Source of the DNA: Anisodus tanguticus
Taxonomy: Eukaryota > Streptophyta > Magnoliopsida > Solanales > Solanaceae
Direction: 5' to 3'
NCBI GenBank assembly: GCA_034509755.1
Contig: CM067555.1
Coordinates: 46,396,255 to 46,460,254 of the forward strand
DNA length: 64,000 nt
Of the stretch, positions 23,194 to 34,920 are shown in pieces (position 1 is the stretch's first letter; each line of letters starts with the position of its first letter). Position numbers and translations under genes: made by a program. The notes beneath the pieces were generated by a model that saw only the letters and a list, made by a program, of their open reading frames with translations, did not search any database and was not told the DNA's origin.

Positions 23194-24913
23194 TCTATAT
23201 CTATATTTTATATTATTTTAAAAGCATGAATATAAATGTTGATTGACCAAAATATCCTTCAAATATTGAATGACTTTATAACTTTTTAGTTTAATTTTAA
23301 CATATTTCTATTGGTTATTTTGGTGAATAAAAAATTATCATAGCTAATTTGCTATCACATTCAAATAAGGAAATGTCAAGTCACTGACCTTACGTTGGAC
23401 TATTTTTGTGATTGAAATTTGTGCGTATTAAAACTTACAATTTTAACTTAAAAAATAATTAGGTAATCATTAGACCATATCTCAACAAGCAAGAAATACC
23501 TCATATGTTTGGTCTTTAAAGATAAACAAGAAAGATTCATTACCAAAGTATAAAATTTATTTCAAGACAACAATTAAACCAAAATGTTGGATAAAAAAAC
23601 ACGAATATAAGTGTTGGTCGACCAAAATACCCTTCAACTATTAAACGACTTTTATACCCCTCTAAAAATTTCGTATTAGAATTCAATTAACTTAGAAGCA
23701 CGTTTACCGGATCCTAGGCAAAGGCAAGAGTTTTAGCCTCCATGGCATCATCATTTCTTATAGATGAGTGTACATGCTCCCAAAGACTCAAAATTTCCTT
23801 TCCACGTTGTTGAAGTTATGATACATGAATGCATACACCAGATATATGAGGTGCATATTCTTCTGCGTCTTTAATTTCCATGAAAACTAATGATTAGATG
23901 AAAATAGAAGATTTATTTGTTGATCATATGCAATGATAGGTTAATTAAAACGTTAAATTACTTGCAATATATAATAGCTAACTATTTTTAGAATCTTGAT
24001 TTAGAAACTTAAGAACTAGAGTAACATGTTAGAATAGGTTAAACTACAAAGGCATTATTATGTTGTCGCACTGTCAAATTATAACTTGATTCATGTTGTT
24101 GGCAATCATTACGTACATAATATGCAATTAGGAATGACTTGAACTTTATACTTGCTCAGTTTTGTAGTATTAATACATTATTGATAACGTATAAAGAAAG
24201 CTGCAAAAGAAAGAGGGTCATTAGAATCATATAACAATATTTATGAATATTACGCAAGACATTTTTCTTCAAATTGCTATAAGTTCTTCGAAATTTTGTT
24301 TGCAACTATAATGATGCATTGCAATCCAACCAATGTTAGAAAACAATGGGATACATATCACAAAGATATATCATATAACTTTAGAGAGATACATAAAAAC
24401 AATTCTTCAAGAGACGTAGGGTTACACTTGCGAGGCACGTTAAGAAGCTAAATGTTGATCTCTCAAAATATCCCTAAAATGTTGATCGACTTTTATATCA
24501 TTTATTAATTAGATATATCTATAATATATAATGTATTATTAATTCTCTATTGCTATTTTTCCTTATTTAGAATTGAGTATCATTTCGTTAAAGATCGTAT
24601 AAAGATAAAGTACTGAACTACGAAATTTACGTTTCTTTGTTTAATTATTCTTCTGATTATTATACTTCATCTCTAATATTGAATTATCTTAGTCATAGCA
24701 TGTTTTTTTATAGGGGGAAAGGAAGAAGAAAATAAATACAGACAATATAATTTTCAAAGAAGTATTAAGTAGATACAATCATATACTATAGTACTATTAT
24801 TTTTGTAACTCATAAATTAAATGTATATAATTACAAATTGTATTATCTAAATTTTTTACTATGATCGAGATTGACGGAAATAACGTGCAATTGCACGTTT
24901 ATAGAGACTAATT
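23194..24913 (+). mobile_element. Candidate non-autonomous Helitron
   Basis: The left end TCTATATCTATATTTTATAT followed by TTAAAAGCATGAATATAA looks like plant Helitron 5' ends (TC start, TTAAAAGCAYGAA). The right end has a perfect 18-bp palindrome (24882-24899) followed by TATAGAGA and CTAA just before T, as expected for a Helitron hairpin plus CTRR. A block like GTTGGTCGACCAAAATACCC recurs near 23240, 23610 and 24455, so pieces of related elements may be nested. No Rep/helicase gene is present. Confidence 0.5.
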
Positions 24914-24994
24914 ATATTAAAAGCACGAGATCGAGATTGATAGAAATAACGTGCAATTGCACGTTTATAGAGACTAATTATATTAAAAGCACAA
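24863..24994 (+). repeat. 66-bp tandem pair of hairpin-bearing Helitron tails
   Basis: Units 24863-24928 and 24929-24994 each contain AACGTGCAATTGCACGTT (24882-24899, 24948-24965), then TATAGAGACTAATTATATT and AAAAGCAC. The second unit is followed by sequence that again resembles a Helitron 5' end (TTAAAAGCACAAAAAGCC). Confidence 0.75.
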
Positions 24995-25825
24995 AAAGCC
25001 ATGAACTTTTTACCCTTCATTAAAAGACTCTACAATACACAAAATTGTCATTTACTATGTTCCTCGAATTATTATTTAATGGTAATGAATTGAACTTTGT
25101 TCTTGTTTTTAACCTAAATTTATTTACATTTTGGATTTTTGAAATGTTATCTTTTTACATTAAACACAATTTAATTTAACTATAGCTATAAAGAGATACT
25201 AGGTTAGATGCATCAAACATAATAATCGGGCCAATGTAATAACCTTATTTGTCATGTAAATAAATATTGTATCTACTTTGACGTTCATTACTATTTTATA
25301 TAATTTTTTCTTTTTGTATAGAATTTATAATTATTGACATGTACCGTAAAACATTATCGCCTTCACGACACTGGACTATATTTCCGTCATTTTCGGAAAG
25401 TGCACGGACAGCGCGCGAACGCTAAAATTAGTTCTTAATACATATGCAGCTCTGGGCAAAAGTTACGAGATTCACTTGAGCCCATAACTTCTAAGCTTGG
25501 TCCACCCGTGCCTTACAACAACTTTTTTCCTATGTGGCACACAATAAAACAATATCCGAAAACAGAGGCTTAAAACATAAGATTTACTTTAGAGACTTCT
25601 GTTTCATCACTATACAGGTAAAAACATATCTGGACCTTAGTCACCCTATAAGCAAAAAGCCGCATATGGTGCTAGTTCGTTGGTGTCAAGTTCATTAAGC
25701 TTTTCACATGTACGAACGACAACATTTTGGTGAAGTACAAGAGGCAAGATGGTACAGAATGAATTTGATTCAAGGGAGGGAGCAAAGTAGGATATTTGAT
25801 TTCATTTGAATGTTGAAAGTCTGAC
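24995..25825. other. AT-rich sequence and 3' flank of the UBL/SAYSvFN gene
   Basis: No gene is seen up to the stop codon of the minus-strand gene at 25826. The last few hundred bases probably hold its 3' UTR, on the minus strand below 25826. Confidence 0.45.
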
Positions 25826-28800
25826 TCAAAATCGGCCTGCCCGAATATCTCTGTCAATATGTTCTGCGTTAAGGGTTCCTGGAAGTTCTTGAAAATCTTC
25901 ATTGAATACAGAATATGCACTGCAAAGGAGAAAAATGTTTGAGGATGACTATGTTTAGAAGAAATCACATATACTATTTTTATGAGGAACTAACAGATCA
26001 TAAAGAAGATTAAGGTTACAGTATTAAATGAGCAGAACAGAAGTTGTAACGGAATAAATTTGTAAGGCAGTAAATGTGTATCTAAGTGGCTTCGATGATG
26101 ATGCAACTCAAAGTCAATGAACTCCAAACCTCAAAAGGGATAGCATGTTTTGGCTCCATCCCGAGAATCCCAAGTGTGGAAGATTGAATGGAAGGAGGAA
26201 GAGTATCAAGATGGCCAAATTGGTGAAGGAGATGGCCATGAATGCAAAGAGGCTTTTCCTAAATTCAAGACTTCACCACCAAAGGAAGACTCAAACAAGG
26301 CCTGTACTTCATTAAGAGTAGATTTATAATAGCTAGTAGTCTTACTTTCTATCCTAGTATAAGTAGTAGACTTTATTATTTCCCTAGCTTAGACTACTTT
26401 GATTATTAAACTTGAAATACTTGAGTTAGAGAGCTTGTGTGAGCTTGTGAATTGTTGAGAGGTTGGTTGCTTGGGAACTAGATTCCCTTGAGGTCATCCT
26501 TAGAGTTTGGTACTTGATTTTAACACTAATTTGGAGGTTTTAGCTATTTAGAGCTTTAATTGCCAAATTGTCTTGATCTTTGTGTCAATCTAGTTATCAT
26601 TTTCCTTTTCTTGTTAACTTCCTTGCTTTCCTACCTTTTATTATATCAGACGAATCCATCTTCTCATCACGAATTAAGAAGAAAAATCAGAGACACAAGA
26701 AAAGAGCTTATCATCAACTTGGAAGTTTAAAGGTAAATAAAAGGAACAAAGACATTTGCTAAAGGTTCATATTTCCATAAAATCACATACCTAAGTTCTC
26801 CCTGCCTCCGGTGTCCAAGATTACAAAAGATGAAGCCAAACCCAGTCGCCAGTAACTGCATTAAGTGAGGAAAAGAATTACTAGTACTAATATGTTCTTT
26901 TTCCAAAACCATACAGGAATTCTTCTCCATGGAGCTATTTTCTCAAATTGAGAAACAAGCAAGCAACTTTTGGCCGTTTTAGTAGTTCATTTACATAAGG
27001 CTATAACTCTTAGAGAGTCGATTCTAAGATCTCCCAGCACGTGTACATGCTGCAGGAAGTTAGCTGTCCAATAATTCATAAATATAAGCGAGTATAAGAG
27101 TAATAGACATATACACGGTTATTTAGTATATATTCAACTCCTGAATAAGCAAGTCAATATGTATCAAATATGTTTAATCATGTCTAACTCCTTGTATATA
27201 TATTCTGGGTAATTCCAAAGCTGGTTTCAATGTAATATAAACAGCAATAAAAAGCAGAATTAATGTGCCAGTATCTTCCACGCAAACTTGAGTGCTTATC
27301 GAGGAATAGAAGTATCAGTTCCAGCAAAATGCCATTATTTTCCCCACTTAGTCAAAGCACAAAGAAGCCAGAATTATATGGCAAAATCCGCAAAATGACT
27401 CTTCATTCTACTGAAAGCCTACAGAAACAAAGGAAGTGACTCACAAGAAGCTAATAGTAAGTCTGAGGATTTCTTTTCAACAACAACAAGCAACAATAAC
27501 ATACCCAGTGTAATCCCATAAGTGGGGTCTAGGGAGGGTAGAGTGTATGCAGACCTTAACCCTACCTTGGGGTAGAGAGGTTGTTTCCGATAGACCCTCG
27601 GCTCAAGAAAAGCAGAATTAATGTGCCAGTATCTTCCACGCAAACTTGAGTGCTTATCAAGGAATAGAAGTATCAGTTCCAGCAAAATGTCATTATTTTT
27701 CCCACTTAGTCAAAGCACAAAGAAGCCAGAATTATATGGCAAAATCTGCAAAATGACTCTTCATTCTACTGAAAGCTTACAGAAACAAAGGAAGTGACTC
27801 ACAAGAAGCTAATGGTAAGTCTGAGGCTTTCTTTTCAACAACAATAACATACCGATAGACCCTCGGCTCAAGAAAAAAAAAGCATTTCAATGCAGGTCAG
27901 AAAAGAAATAACAAAAGTCTGAGGCTTTCTTTTCTTTTTTTAATTTGGTAAACCCCATCCCCTAGGCACCAACAGTGGCTTTTTCCACTTTCCCCGTTGT
28001 GAATAAAACTCACAACCTCTTGGTTGGAAGTAATGGATCTACTGCTAGAGAAATCCTCTCGTCAGTCTGTGACAGCATGGCAGCTACTAACACACATGTT
28101 AATGCAAAAATCCAAATACAGTAAAACAAAGTACGATCTGCCCCAATAAAATTTTGTTATAATCCTTCTTTCTATATAACTAGGGGTATCAAATGTGCAG
28201 GTTGGGTTGAATTTGGACGGGTCAAGAGTCAACATGGGTTAGGTCAAGATGGGGTAAACAATAGGTCATAGCCCAATCCTCCCAACTCTATCAAGCTTTA
28301 ATTTCTATGTTTGTTTTCTTATAATTTGCTAATTAACTAATAAAACTTTTTTCTCTTTATTATGACTACATATAATACATCATACAAAAAAACCTTTTTT
28401 GAAAATATTTTACTAAGGTTTCTCATGGGCCAATTTGGGTTACATAGTTAGTCCAAATCAGTCCAGCTTTAGATGGGCTAAATTAGACGGGTCAAAATTG
28501 GTTGAGTTAATAAATGGGTGGGTCATTAACCCGCCCAAGTTTGGGCGGGTTGGGCCATGTTTTCATGGATAGTGCCACTCCTATATGTAACTATTTAGAG
28601 CCCAAGGTATGCCCTGTGCATATGTACATTCAGTCTACATTTTGGAATATGGTTCCGAAAAATTACTGAATCATAACACAAATAGATCTGCCATATATAT
28701 CACAGCAAATGATTGACAAAATAGCTGAACTTACAAATAAAGGTGCAACTTCATATCTTCGTGCAATAGAGGCCAGAATGAACCAAGTCATGATAATAAT

Positions 28801-31800
28801 CCAAACCTTCGGACTGATGGAGGAAATCACCATCAAAAGCATATCTACAAATAAGTAAAAGGGAACTTAATAGGTGAAGAGGAATGAGAATATAGTTGCA
28901 AGAAATATGAAAAGTCAGAGCTTCACCTGGAAATTTCAGCTTTTCACGTAGTATATAAAAAAGCTTCCTCTTCCACTTACTAGTCGATGGGGGTAACTGA
29001 AACCTCTGTTTATAGAAATGGGAACAATAAAACTTGTAAATGATTGCAAAATGAAAAAACAAAAGTATGCACACGGGAGGAGCTGGATTTAAGTTCCAAA
29101 AACAGACAGCAACCGAATTTCCTATACATTTGCGGCATTTATTTACTACTCACCAGTTCATCATCATCGTCATCCTCAAATTCATCCCGAAAATGCTTGG
29201 GAGGTGGCTTTGGTTTGACAGCAACTATTAGTGAATCTACATAATAATAAATTTCAACTTGTATAATGATGGAATAATGATGAAAATGTGATAGTGGAAC
29301 AGCATCCAGGAACAAAAAATCAAGCAAATAACTAATCTGTGCAGCAAAGAAATGTGTGCAGAATAGCCAAGATAAGACTTATGTCATTAGCACTGTTAAC
29401 ACTTGTAACCAGTTAACCACAGATACAGTTTTCGTTGTTTGATCGAGATTTCCTGGACAGCGCCACTAGAGGCAGATTCAAAAACGAACAGAACCTCCGA
29501 ACTGGTCTAATTTCTACAAATTCTTAGGAAGTACATATAACCAATTTGTTTCCCTATGTCTACAGAAATTATATATTTAAAACACCATAGGTTGGAGGAT
29601 GAAGATATAAGATAACAAGATCTAGCTCTGGCAGAGCAGAGAGCTACAAGGAAGGTTGGGGCAATGAGGAGCTAGACGAGTATCTGCAAACCCTCTACCT
29701 CATCGACTACATCTAATGCTGATCTAACTTTATGATGGAGATGAAAAATGTAAACTAACTCCGTTGCATATTCGAAAGTGCACCAAATGTGAGCAACCAA
29801 TAAGAAAGCTAAGGAAAACAGTAAGGCGAACAACTAAAATCTACAGCATTCAAAACAAAGAAGAGGAGATTCAGACAGAAAAGTAGCATGAGGCACCCCT
29901 AAATACCCACATAAACATGCAAGCATAGTTTTTTTTCACCATGCAAGCAGAATCAATATACAACAAAACAGACAGTTTTTTAGAATAATATTCAAACTTA
30001 TACATGTGGGCGTTTCCTACTCATTCCCACGGCAAGAAGAAAAAGAGATCAAACACCATGACACCTCTATATCTCATACATAAAATCCTCCCATGTATAG
30101 CTGTTACAATATATTATGCAAAAGAATTATATCAACTTTATAATAAATAAGTTCTTAAAAAAATGGACCTCCATTATTGAGTTGGACTGCTACGTCATCT
30201 CCATTTTCACTATCATGCAATGCATTTCCTCGCAGAACAAGTCTTAAATTTTCAATAGGCATATGTCGATTCCCAGCAATCATCTTTCTCAATTCATGTA
30301 CCTAGACGCCAAAGAAGATGTCAAAGCATATCCAAAACAACTTCAGGAATTTAACTTATAGGCATCTAAAATGACAGCCAACAAGATAAGTCTAAACAAT
30401 ATCTTTTAATGCACTACTACAACCTTTTTCTAATGATTAGAAAAAAACCAAGATACTGGAGATGTTTCTTTGATTTTTTGCAGAAACTCAAACGAAAAGC
30501 CAATTTAGGAATCAATAGCTTTTACATTTCTATATTCCAAATTCTTTTTTTGTTTTTAATAACAATGGTATTTGGGCCATCAAACGTCTCACCAACTTGA
30601 TCTTCCGCAGGATTTGTATGTTTGAGACAACCGGAAAAAAAGGTAGGCCTGCGCTAGGTAGCATACCATAGGGAGGAAGATGCAGAAGGAAGACAGGGTC
30701 ACTTGTGAAAAACTAGTCGGAGGGGACCCAGCTTGGCGCACCTTGAGTATTACACCCAGATACCTGTTACCTCCCACCAACATAGTATCTGGTAACTCTA
30801 CCCATCAAGGCTTAGGCAGACAAATGAAAAGAGGTCACCTAGTGTTTTTGTCTCTGCAGGGATTTGAACCCTAGACTCCAAAGCTTGCACCAACTTCATT
30901 GAACATATGCCAGATCCTTGGGTACATTCTGGATTCCAAATTCATCTATATGTAGACTCCCTATAGATAGTTCAAATCATTTGCTACTTGTCACATGCCA
31001 AATCGGAAATAGCTTATCAAAATACTAAAGGGATCTCTTGACATCAAACCAGACCCAAACTCGCAACTCGACCTAGATTTACTCTAAATTTTTGCTTGAC
31101 CACAAGGTGAAAACCTAGTGACTTGTTGTCATTGAGATTTTTCTGTCCAACGCCCCACGTAAATTCTCAATTAATTTCAAACTCATCTCATTATCAGACT
31201 CTGATAACCTTCATCAAAATGAAATTATCACTCCGATTACACATCCATGTACTACACCAAGTTCTCTCTGAAACCATGCCCATTAAGCTAATAATGTTTT
31301 CTTGCTTCAGTCCATATTACTTTCTTATTCGTCCTTGTTCACTCACATTGTTCTTTTATTACTTAAATCCTGATTAATAAGGTATAATATGAACCATAGC
31401 TGCAAGAGTTAATATGTACTATCATAGCCCCCCCCCCCCCCCTCCTTTAAGTTCACTAGATTTGCCATGAAGTTCAATTCACTACCTTGCAAACTTTCTC
31501 CGTCAAAGTATAAGAGCATTTCTATGAGAAAAAAGAAAGAAGAATTCTTTTAGCATTATACTCCACCTCAAACTTCATAATTTGCACTAATTCGCCATCT
31601 ATCTAAAAAAGTTTACTCATTGGAAAATAGATAAACAAACATGTTTTCCTCAATGTGCCACAAAATAGAAACATCATGCAATCAATTAATCAACTACACC
31701 TCAATCACACATCATCTTTCGGTCTACGGTGTGAAAATTCAGTATATCCATTACACTCTCTTCAAGTCTAGTTCCTTCCAATACTTAACAATTTGCCTAT

Positions 31801-33095
31801 AATACTTCAATTTCCAACTAGTAGAAATCGTCTATATGTATCCTTTAATTCTTCAATTGTATTATAACCATAGCTAAGCATGCATTGAATACGAGAGAAA
31901 AAAAGTCAAATGTCAGTTGTACCACCAGAAAAACTAAAACATAGTTTTCCTCAGTACAATTTGCCTTAAATACTTCAATTTCCAACTAGTAGAAAGCGTC
32001 TATAAGTATCCTTTAATTCTTCAGTTGTATTAAAACCTTAGCTAAATATGCATTGAATACGAGATAAAAAATAATCAAATGTCAATTGTATCACTAAACA
32101 AACTAAAACCTAGTTTTCCTCAGTATAATTTGCATCAAATACTTCAATTTCCAACTAATAGAAATCATCTATATGCATCCTCTAGTTCTTCAATTGTATT
32201 ATAACCTTAGCTAAGTATGCATAGACTACGAGAGAAAAAAATCAAATGTCAATTATACCATTAGAAAAACATATAATGGTCAAAAACACACATGAAGTAT
32301 CACTTTTTGGAAGTTTCCTACCTGAACTATCAGATGTTTGCGTTTCCTAACTGAACTATCACCAACTATTTATCAAAACACACCTCGCAATTAATGAGTC
32401 AGCTGCCACGTGAATGAAATTTTATAGGAAAATTGAGTTGTCATGCGCCTTTTGGCGATTGTATTCAAACACTTAGGTCTAGTCAGCTTCGAGGTGTGTG
32501 TGTTTTGATAACTAGTTGGTGATAAGTTTAGGTAAGAAACGCAAACGCCTAATAGTTCAAGCAGGAAACACAAACATGTAATAGTTCAAGCAGGAAACAC
32601 AAACACCTAAAAATTCAGAAAATACAAACACCTAATAGTTTAGGCAGGAACACAAACACCTAGTAGTTTAGGCAGGAAACACAAACACCTAATAGTTTAG
32701 GCAGGAAACACAAACATCTAATAGTTTAGGCACCTAATAGTTTAGGCAGGAAACACAAACACCTAATAGTTCACACAGGAAACACAAACACCTAATAGTT
32801 CTGATAGAAACTATTAGGTAGTAAACACAAACAGCTAATAGTTCAGGTATGAAACTCGCAAAAAATTGATACTTCAAGTGTGTTTATGACCATTATCTCT
32901 TAGAAAAAAAAACCTAGTTTTCTCTCAGTGTAATTTGCACGAATTTCGAGGCAAATATGTAAAGCGAGATGGAGATAAAGGAAGTAGTACCTTGATTGAA
33001 GAAGCGACATTAAGGTGACAAGGTGGAGAAGGACCGATGATTTTCAGATATATTTCTACCATTTTCTTCTCCTCCTCTCCCTCAATTTCACCCAT
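25826..33095 (-). CDS. Ubiquitin-like and SAYSvFN-domain membrane protein, 7 exons
   Basis: Exons, high to low: 33095-32991, 30301-30169, 29236-29154, 29005-28927, 28844-28735, 26855-26791, 25919-25826; all junctions GT-AG and in frame; 222 aa. Residues about 12-85 form a ubiquitin-like fold (VEIYLKIIGPSPP, ELRKMIAGNRHMPIENLRLV, GDDVAVQLNNGDSLIVAV). A basic/acidic linker follows (KPKPPPKH, EFEDDDDDE, STSKWKRKLFYILREKLKFP). Two hydrophobic segments lie at about 146-162 and 168-184. The C-terminal SAYSvFN domain has LGHRRQGELSAYSVFNEDF, ELPGTLNAEHIDRDIRAG and ends at RF. Human SAYSD1, from the same domain family, sits at the ER translocon and reads UFMylated ribosomes; a similar role in plants is inference. 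The start is the first ATG in an open leader. No breaks are seen, so it is probably functional. Confidence 0.9.
25920..26790 (-). other. Intron 6 of the UBL/SAYSvFN gene
   Basis: 871-bp intron. About 26100-26560 has low A/T bias and LTR-retrotransposon-like wording (ATGGCCAAATTGGTGAAGG, GGAGATGGCCATGAATGC), suggesting an inserted element fragment; I could not assign its family. Confidence 0.5.
27249..27838 (+). repeat. Tandem duplication of about 360 bp in intron 5
   Basis: 27249-27480 and 27609-27838 are almost identical (AAAAGCAGAATTAATGTGCC ... GAAGCTAATGGTAAGTCTG). The first copy is followed by a full RTE LINE tail (27478-27608). In the second copy the tail has an internal deletion of roughly 100 bp: ACAATAACATACC joins straight to GATAGACCCTCGGCTC. 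A further GTCTGAGGCTTTCTTTT occurs at about 27918. The order implies LINE insertion, then duplication, then deletion. Confidence 0.85.
27478..27608 (-). mobile_element. RTE LINE 3' tail
   Basis: On the minus strand: GAGCCGAGGGTCTATCGGAA, then CTCTACCCCAAGGTAGGG, CTGCATACACTCTACCCTCC, ending in TTGTTGTTG repeats. This is the same tail as the plus-strand LINE ending at 2395. Only about 130 bp is present, a strongly 5'-truncated insertion. Confidence 0.85.
28180..28590. repeat. GGGTTGGGC-rich interspersed repeat in intron 5
   Basis: Starts near CTAGGGGTATCAAATG and ends near AGTGCCACTCCTAT, with many motifs of the type GACGGGTCAA, TGGGTTA and GGGCGGGTTGGGCC. It resembles a common plant interspersed repeat bounded by GGGGTGTCAA-like ends. 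No coding content. Confidence 0.4.
30722..30905 (-). mobile_element. Au SINE
   Basis: On the minus strand the B box is AGGGTTCAAATCCC (30859-30872) and the body reads AACACTAGGTGACC, CCTTGATGGGTAGAGTTACC and GGTGGGAGGTAACAGGTATC. It lies in the same direction as the host gene. The tail GTCCCCTCCGACTAG differs from the standard Au end. Confidence 0.82.
31790..32269. repeat. Three-unit tandem repeat, period about 168 bp
   Basis: Units begin AATTTGCCTATAATAC (31790), AATTTGCCTTAAATAC (31958) and AATTTGCATCAAATAC (32127). Each contains ACTTCAATTTCCAACTA, TTCTTCA.TTGTATTA and CGAGAGAAAAAAA-type stretches. The third unit is broken by the MITE at 32270 and resumes after 32899 (AACCTAGTTTTCTCTCAGTG). 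Confidence 0.8.
32261..32908. mobile_element. Mutator-type MITE with 9-bp target duplication and internal minisatellite
   Basis: Target duplication TTAGAAAAA at 32261-32269 and 32900-32908. The element itself is 32270-32899. Its ends are inverted copies: left CATATAATGGTCAAAAACAC and right (reversed) GAGATAATGGTCATAAACAC, both continuing ACTTGAAGTATCA-like for about 60 bp. A second inner inverted repeat (ACTATCACCAACTATTTATC / GATAACTAGTTGGTGATA) lies near 32350 and 32505. About ten copies of a 32-bp unit (AACACCTAATAGTTTAGGCA + GGAAACACA) fill 32540-32860. No transposase. Confidence 0.88.
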
Positions 33096-33346
33096 TTTGC
33101 ACCGTAATAAGACCTAATTCAATTGCGAAATTCAGAGGTTTTTTTTGGACAGTGTGATGCTATGGATACGATCACCGCACCAGAAATTTGATCTCCGGTC
33201 AAAACTCCGGACTGTTTACCCGGACTTCGTTTGTTAACGGTTCGTGCTTTGATTATTCAATCAATGTGAAGTTGAAAAGAAAATTTGGGGAACTAGTGAG
33301 TTTACGGGGAAGGATTTTACCATTTTAATATCTGATAGTAATAAGG

Positions 33347-33618
33347 TTTATTTAAGAGAAAAACACACATTAATATTTTTTTTGATTTTTGTATTTGAAT
33401 TATCATACTTTTCTACTAAACTATCATCAACTAGTTATCAAAATATACATCAACTATCATTTATTCATTTTTTCTAACAAAAGTTAACAAATAATAATTG
33501 AAGTATGTTTTACAAACTAGTTGGTGATAGTTTAGATAGAAAACTCTAATGATTAGGTAGAAAATTAAAAAAAAGTGCTAGTTAAAGATGTATTTTTAAC
33601 CCTTAACTCTTTATTTAA
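33347..33618. mobile_element. Second MITE of the same MULE family, 9-bp target duplication
   Basis: TTTATTTAA at 33347-33355 and 33610-33618 flanks 33356-33609 (254 bp). It shares with the element at 32270 the inner motif ACTATCATCAACTAGTTATC and its inverse AACTAGTTGGTGATAGTTTAG. Outer ends GAGAAAAACACAC and (reversed) GAGTTAAGGGTTAAAAATACA are related but diverged. It sits about 260 bp upstream of the UBL/SAYSvFN start codon, in the likely promoter. Confidence 0.82.
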
Positions 33619-34179
33619 ATAAGTCATAATCAAACTTCGAGAGCTAGTAAAAAATAAAATGATTACAAATTATGAAAGATTAAAATTTTAATTTTTGTAA
33701 GAAAATAAAAAAACTTGATAATTTTATCTCATATGCAAAGATTTTTTGAACAAACATACCCGAAATTTATGCCAATAGAAAATAGCAGGTACTCGTGAAT
33801 ATTTGAAATGCATATAAATGGATTTGGATACCAATTATCAATAACATGTCTTGTCTTACAAGCATTTGGATCACCAAGTGACATAAGAAAAGATTGACCA
33901 CCAAGAATGTGGTGGGATAGACCAGACTCCTACCATCACTCCACGCCTAAGTTTGTAATAAGAGGTTTCGGATTTGAATCATTTGAATGAAAAATGGAAT
34001 AGATCAGACCCCTACCATCACTCCACGCCTAAGTTTATAATAAGAGGTTTCGGATTTGAATCATTTGAATGAAAGATTTTTTTGTGTATGTAGCATGTTC
34101 TTCTAAAATGAGTCTTACACGGCAAGTGTCTGAATTAATCGGGCTAGTGAATTCGAATTCCAAATACGTAAAGAAATGG
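33619..34179. other. Intergenic with an 82-bp tandem duplication
   Basis: No gene. A near-perfect direct pair with period 82 bp spans about 33917-34078 (CTACCATCACTCCACGCC at 33930 and 34012; AGAGGTTTCGGATTTGAATC). Confidence 0.7.
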
Positions 34180-34246
34180 AAAGGGGTAAAAGAACTGGTG
34201 CTATTTTGGGGGACATGTTCTCTCTCTCGGCGTATTTTAGAAAGGA

Positions 34247-34920
34247 GTGCTAACCTACGCTTTGAAGATCAAAAACATGCGTCGTACTAGCAAAACCACC
34301 GTGACGCCGGTGAAGCTTGTAACACCAGAAGATGAAAGTAGCTATCAGCTTCCTTCTCTTACATTTGGAAGTTTCCTCCCTCCACAATTCCAATCTATTC
34401 CGGAGGAGGTTGAGGTTAATGGTCTTATCCACGTTAGAAATGGAATGAGAATTTGGACGAAGGAGAAGGAAGCCGTGGTTGCCCTCTTGATCCAACATGC
34501 ATTTCCATCGACGAAGGATAGAACGGAAAGTGCCTCCACAGGTTGACATCCGATCCAACCTAGTAGTAAGCAATCCACCAAAAGCAACCAAAATATTCCT
34601 TGGTGAATCGTACGAAAATTTGAACTACGGACATACATACTTTTAAAAGGTAAAGCCAACAGATATATAAAACTGGTGCTACTCTTGAACAATCCTTCCC
34701 TCGTAAGCTAGTTTTTGGGGTTGAGTTAAGCTACAGACTCGCGGACGTCACTACATTTGAAGGACTATAGTGGTTGAGGAGCCACTCCGGCAACTCGTCG
34801 TTTGCAATTTTCTGAGGCAGCATCCTTTGCTCAACCATCACTAGTTGGATCTAGCGATTTCAAGGAGAATCGTCTCGCTTAAAAAGGTAAAGCCCTTTCC
34901 TATGTTCCTCCGTCTACGAA
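34247..34920 (+). pseudogene. L1 ORF1-like segment (broken)
   Basis: A frame from 34247 reads RRTSKTTVTPVKLVTPED and LPSLTFGSFLPPQFQSIPEE and continues in other frames with VNIVEEDLKPQVDYCKNALI-like text near 34935. It has the position and composition of a plant L1 ORF1/gag N-terminus, but I see no zinc knuckle. Several stops interrupt it. Confidence 0.5.

Larger units (their letters stand above)
30302..32990 (-). other. Large intron 1 of the UBL/SAYSvFN gene
   Basis: 2.7-kb intron carrying an Au SINE (30722-30905), a run of 15 C (31428-31442), a three-unit tandem repeat of about 168 bp (from 31790) and a MULE-type MITE (32270-32899). The open frames in it match no family. Confidence 0.8.

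Noticed and set aside
32533..32862. Regularly spaced 32-bp repeats, CRISPR-like at first glance
   Set aside because: Units abut with no unique spacers and lie inside a MITE in a plant intron; this is a minisatellite.
34250..34692. Two minus-strand open frames over the L1 ORF1 region
   Set aside because: Antisense shadows of the L1 coding strand; no family motifs.
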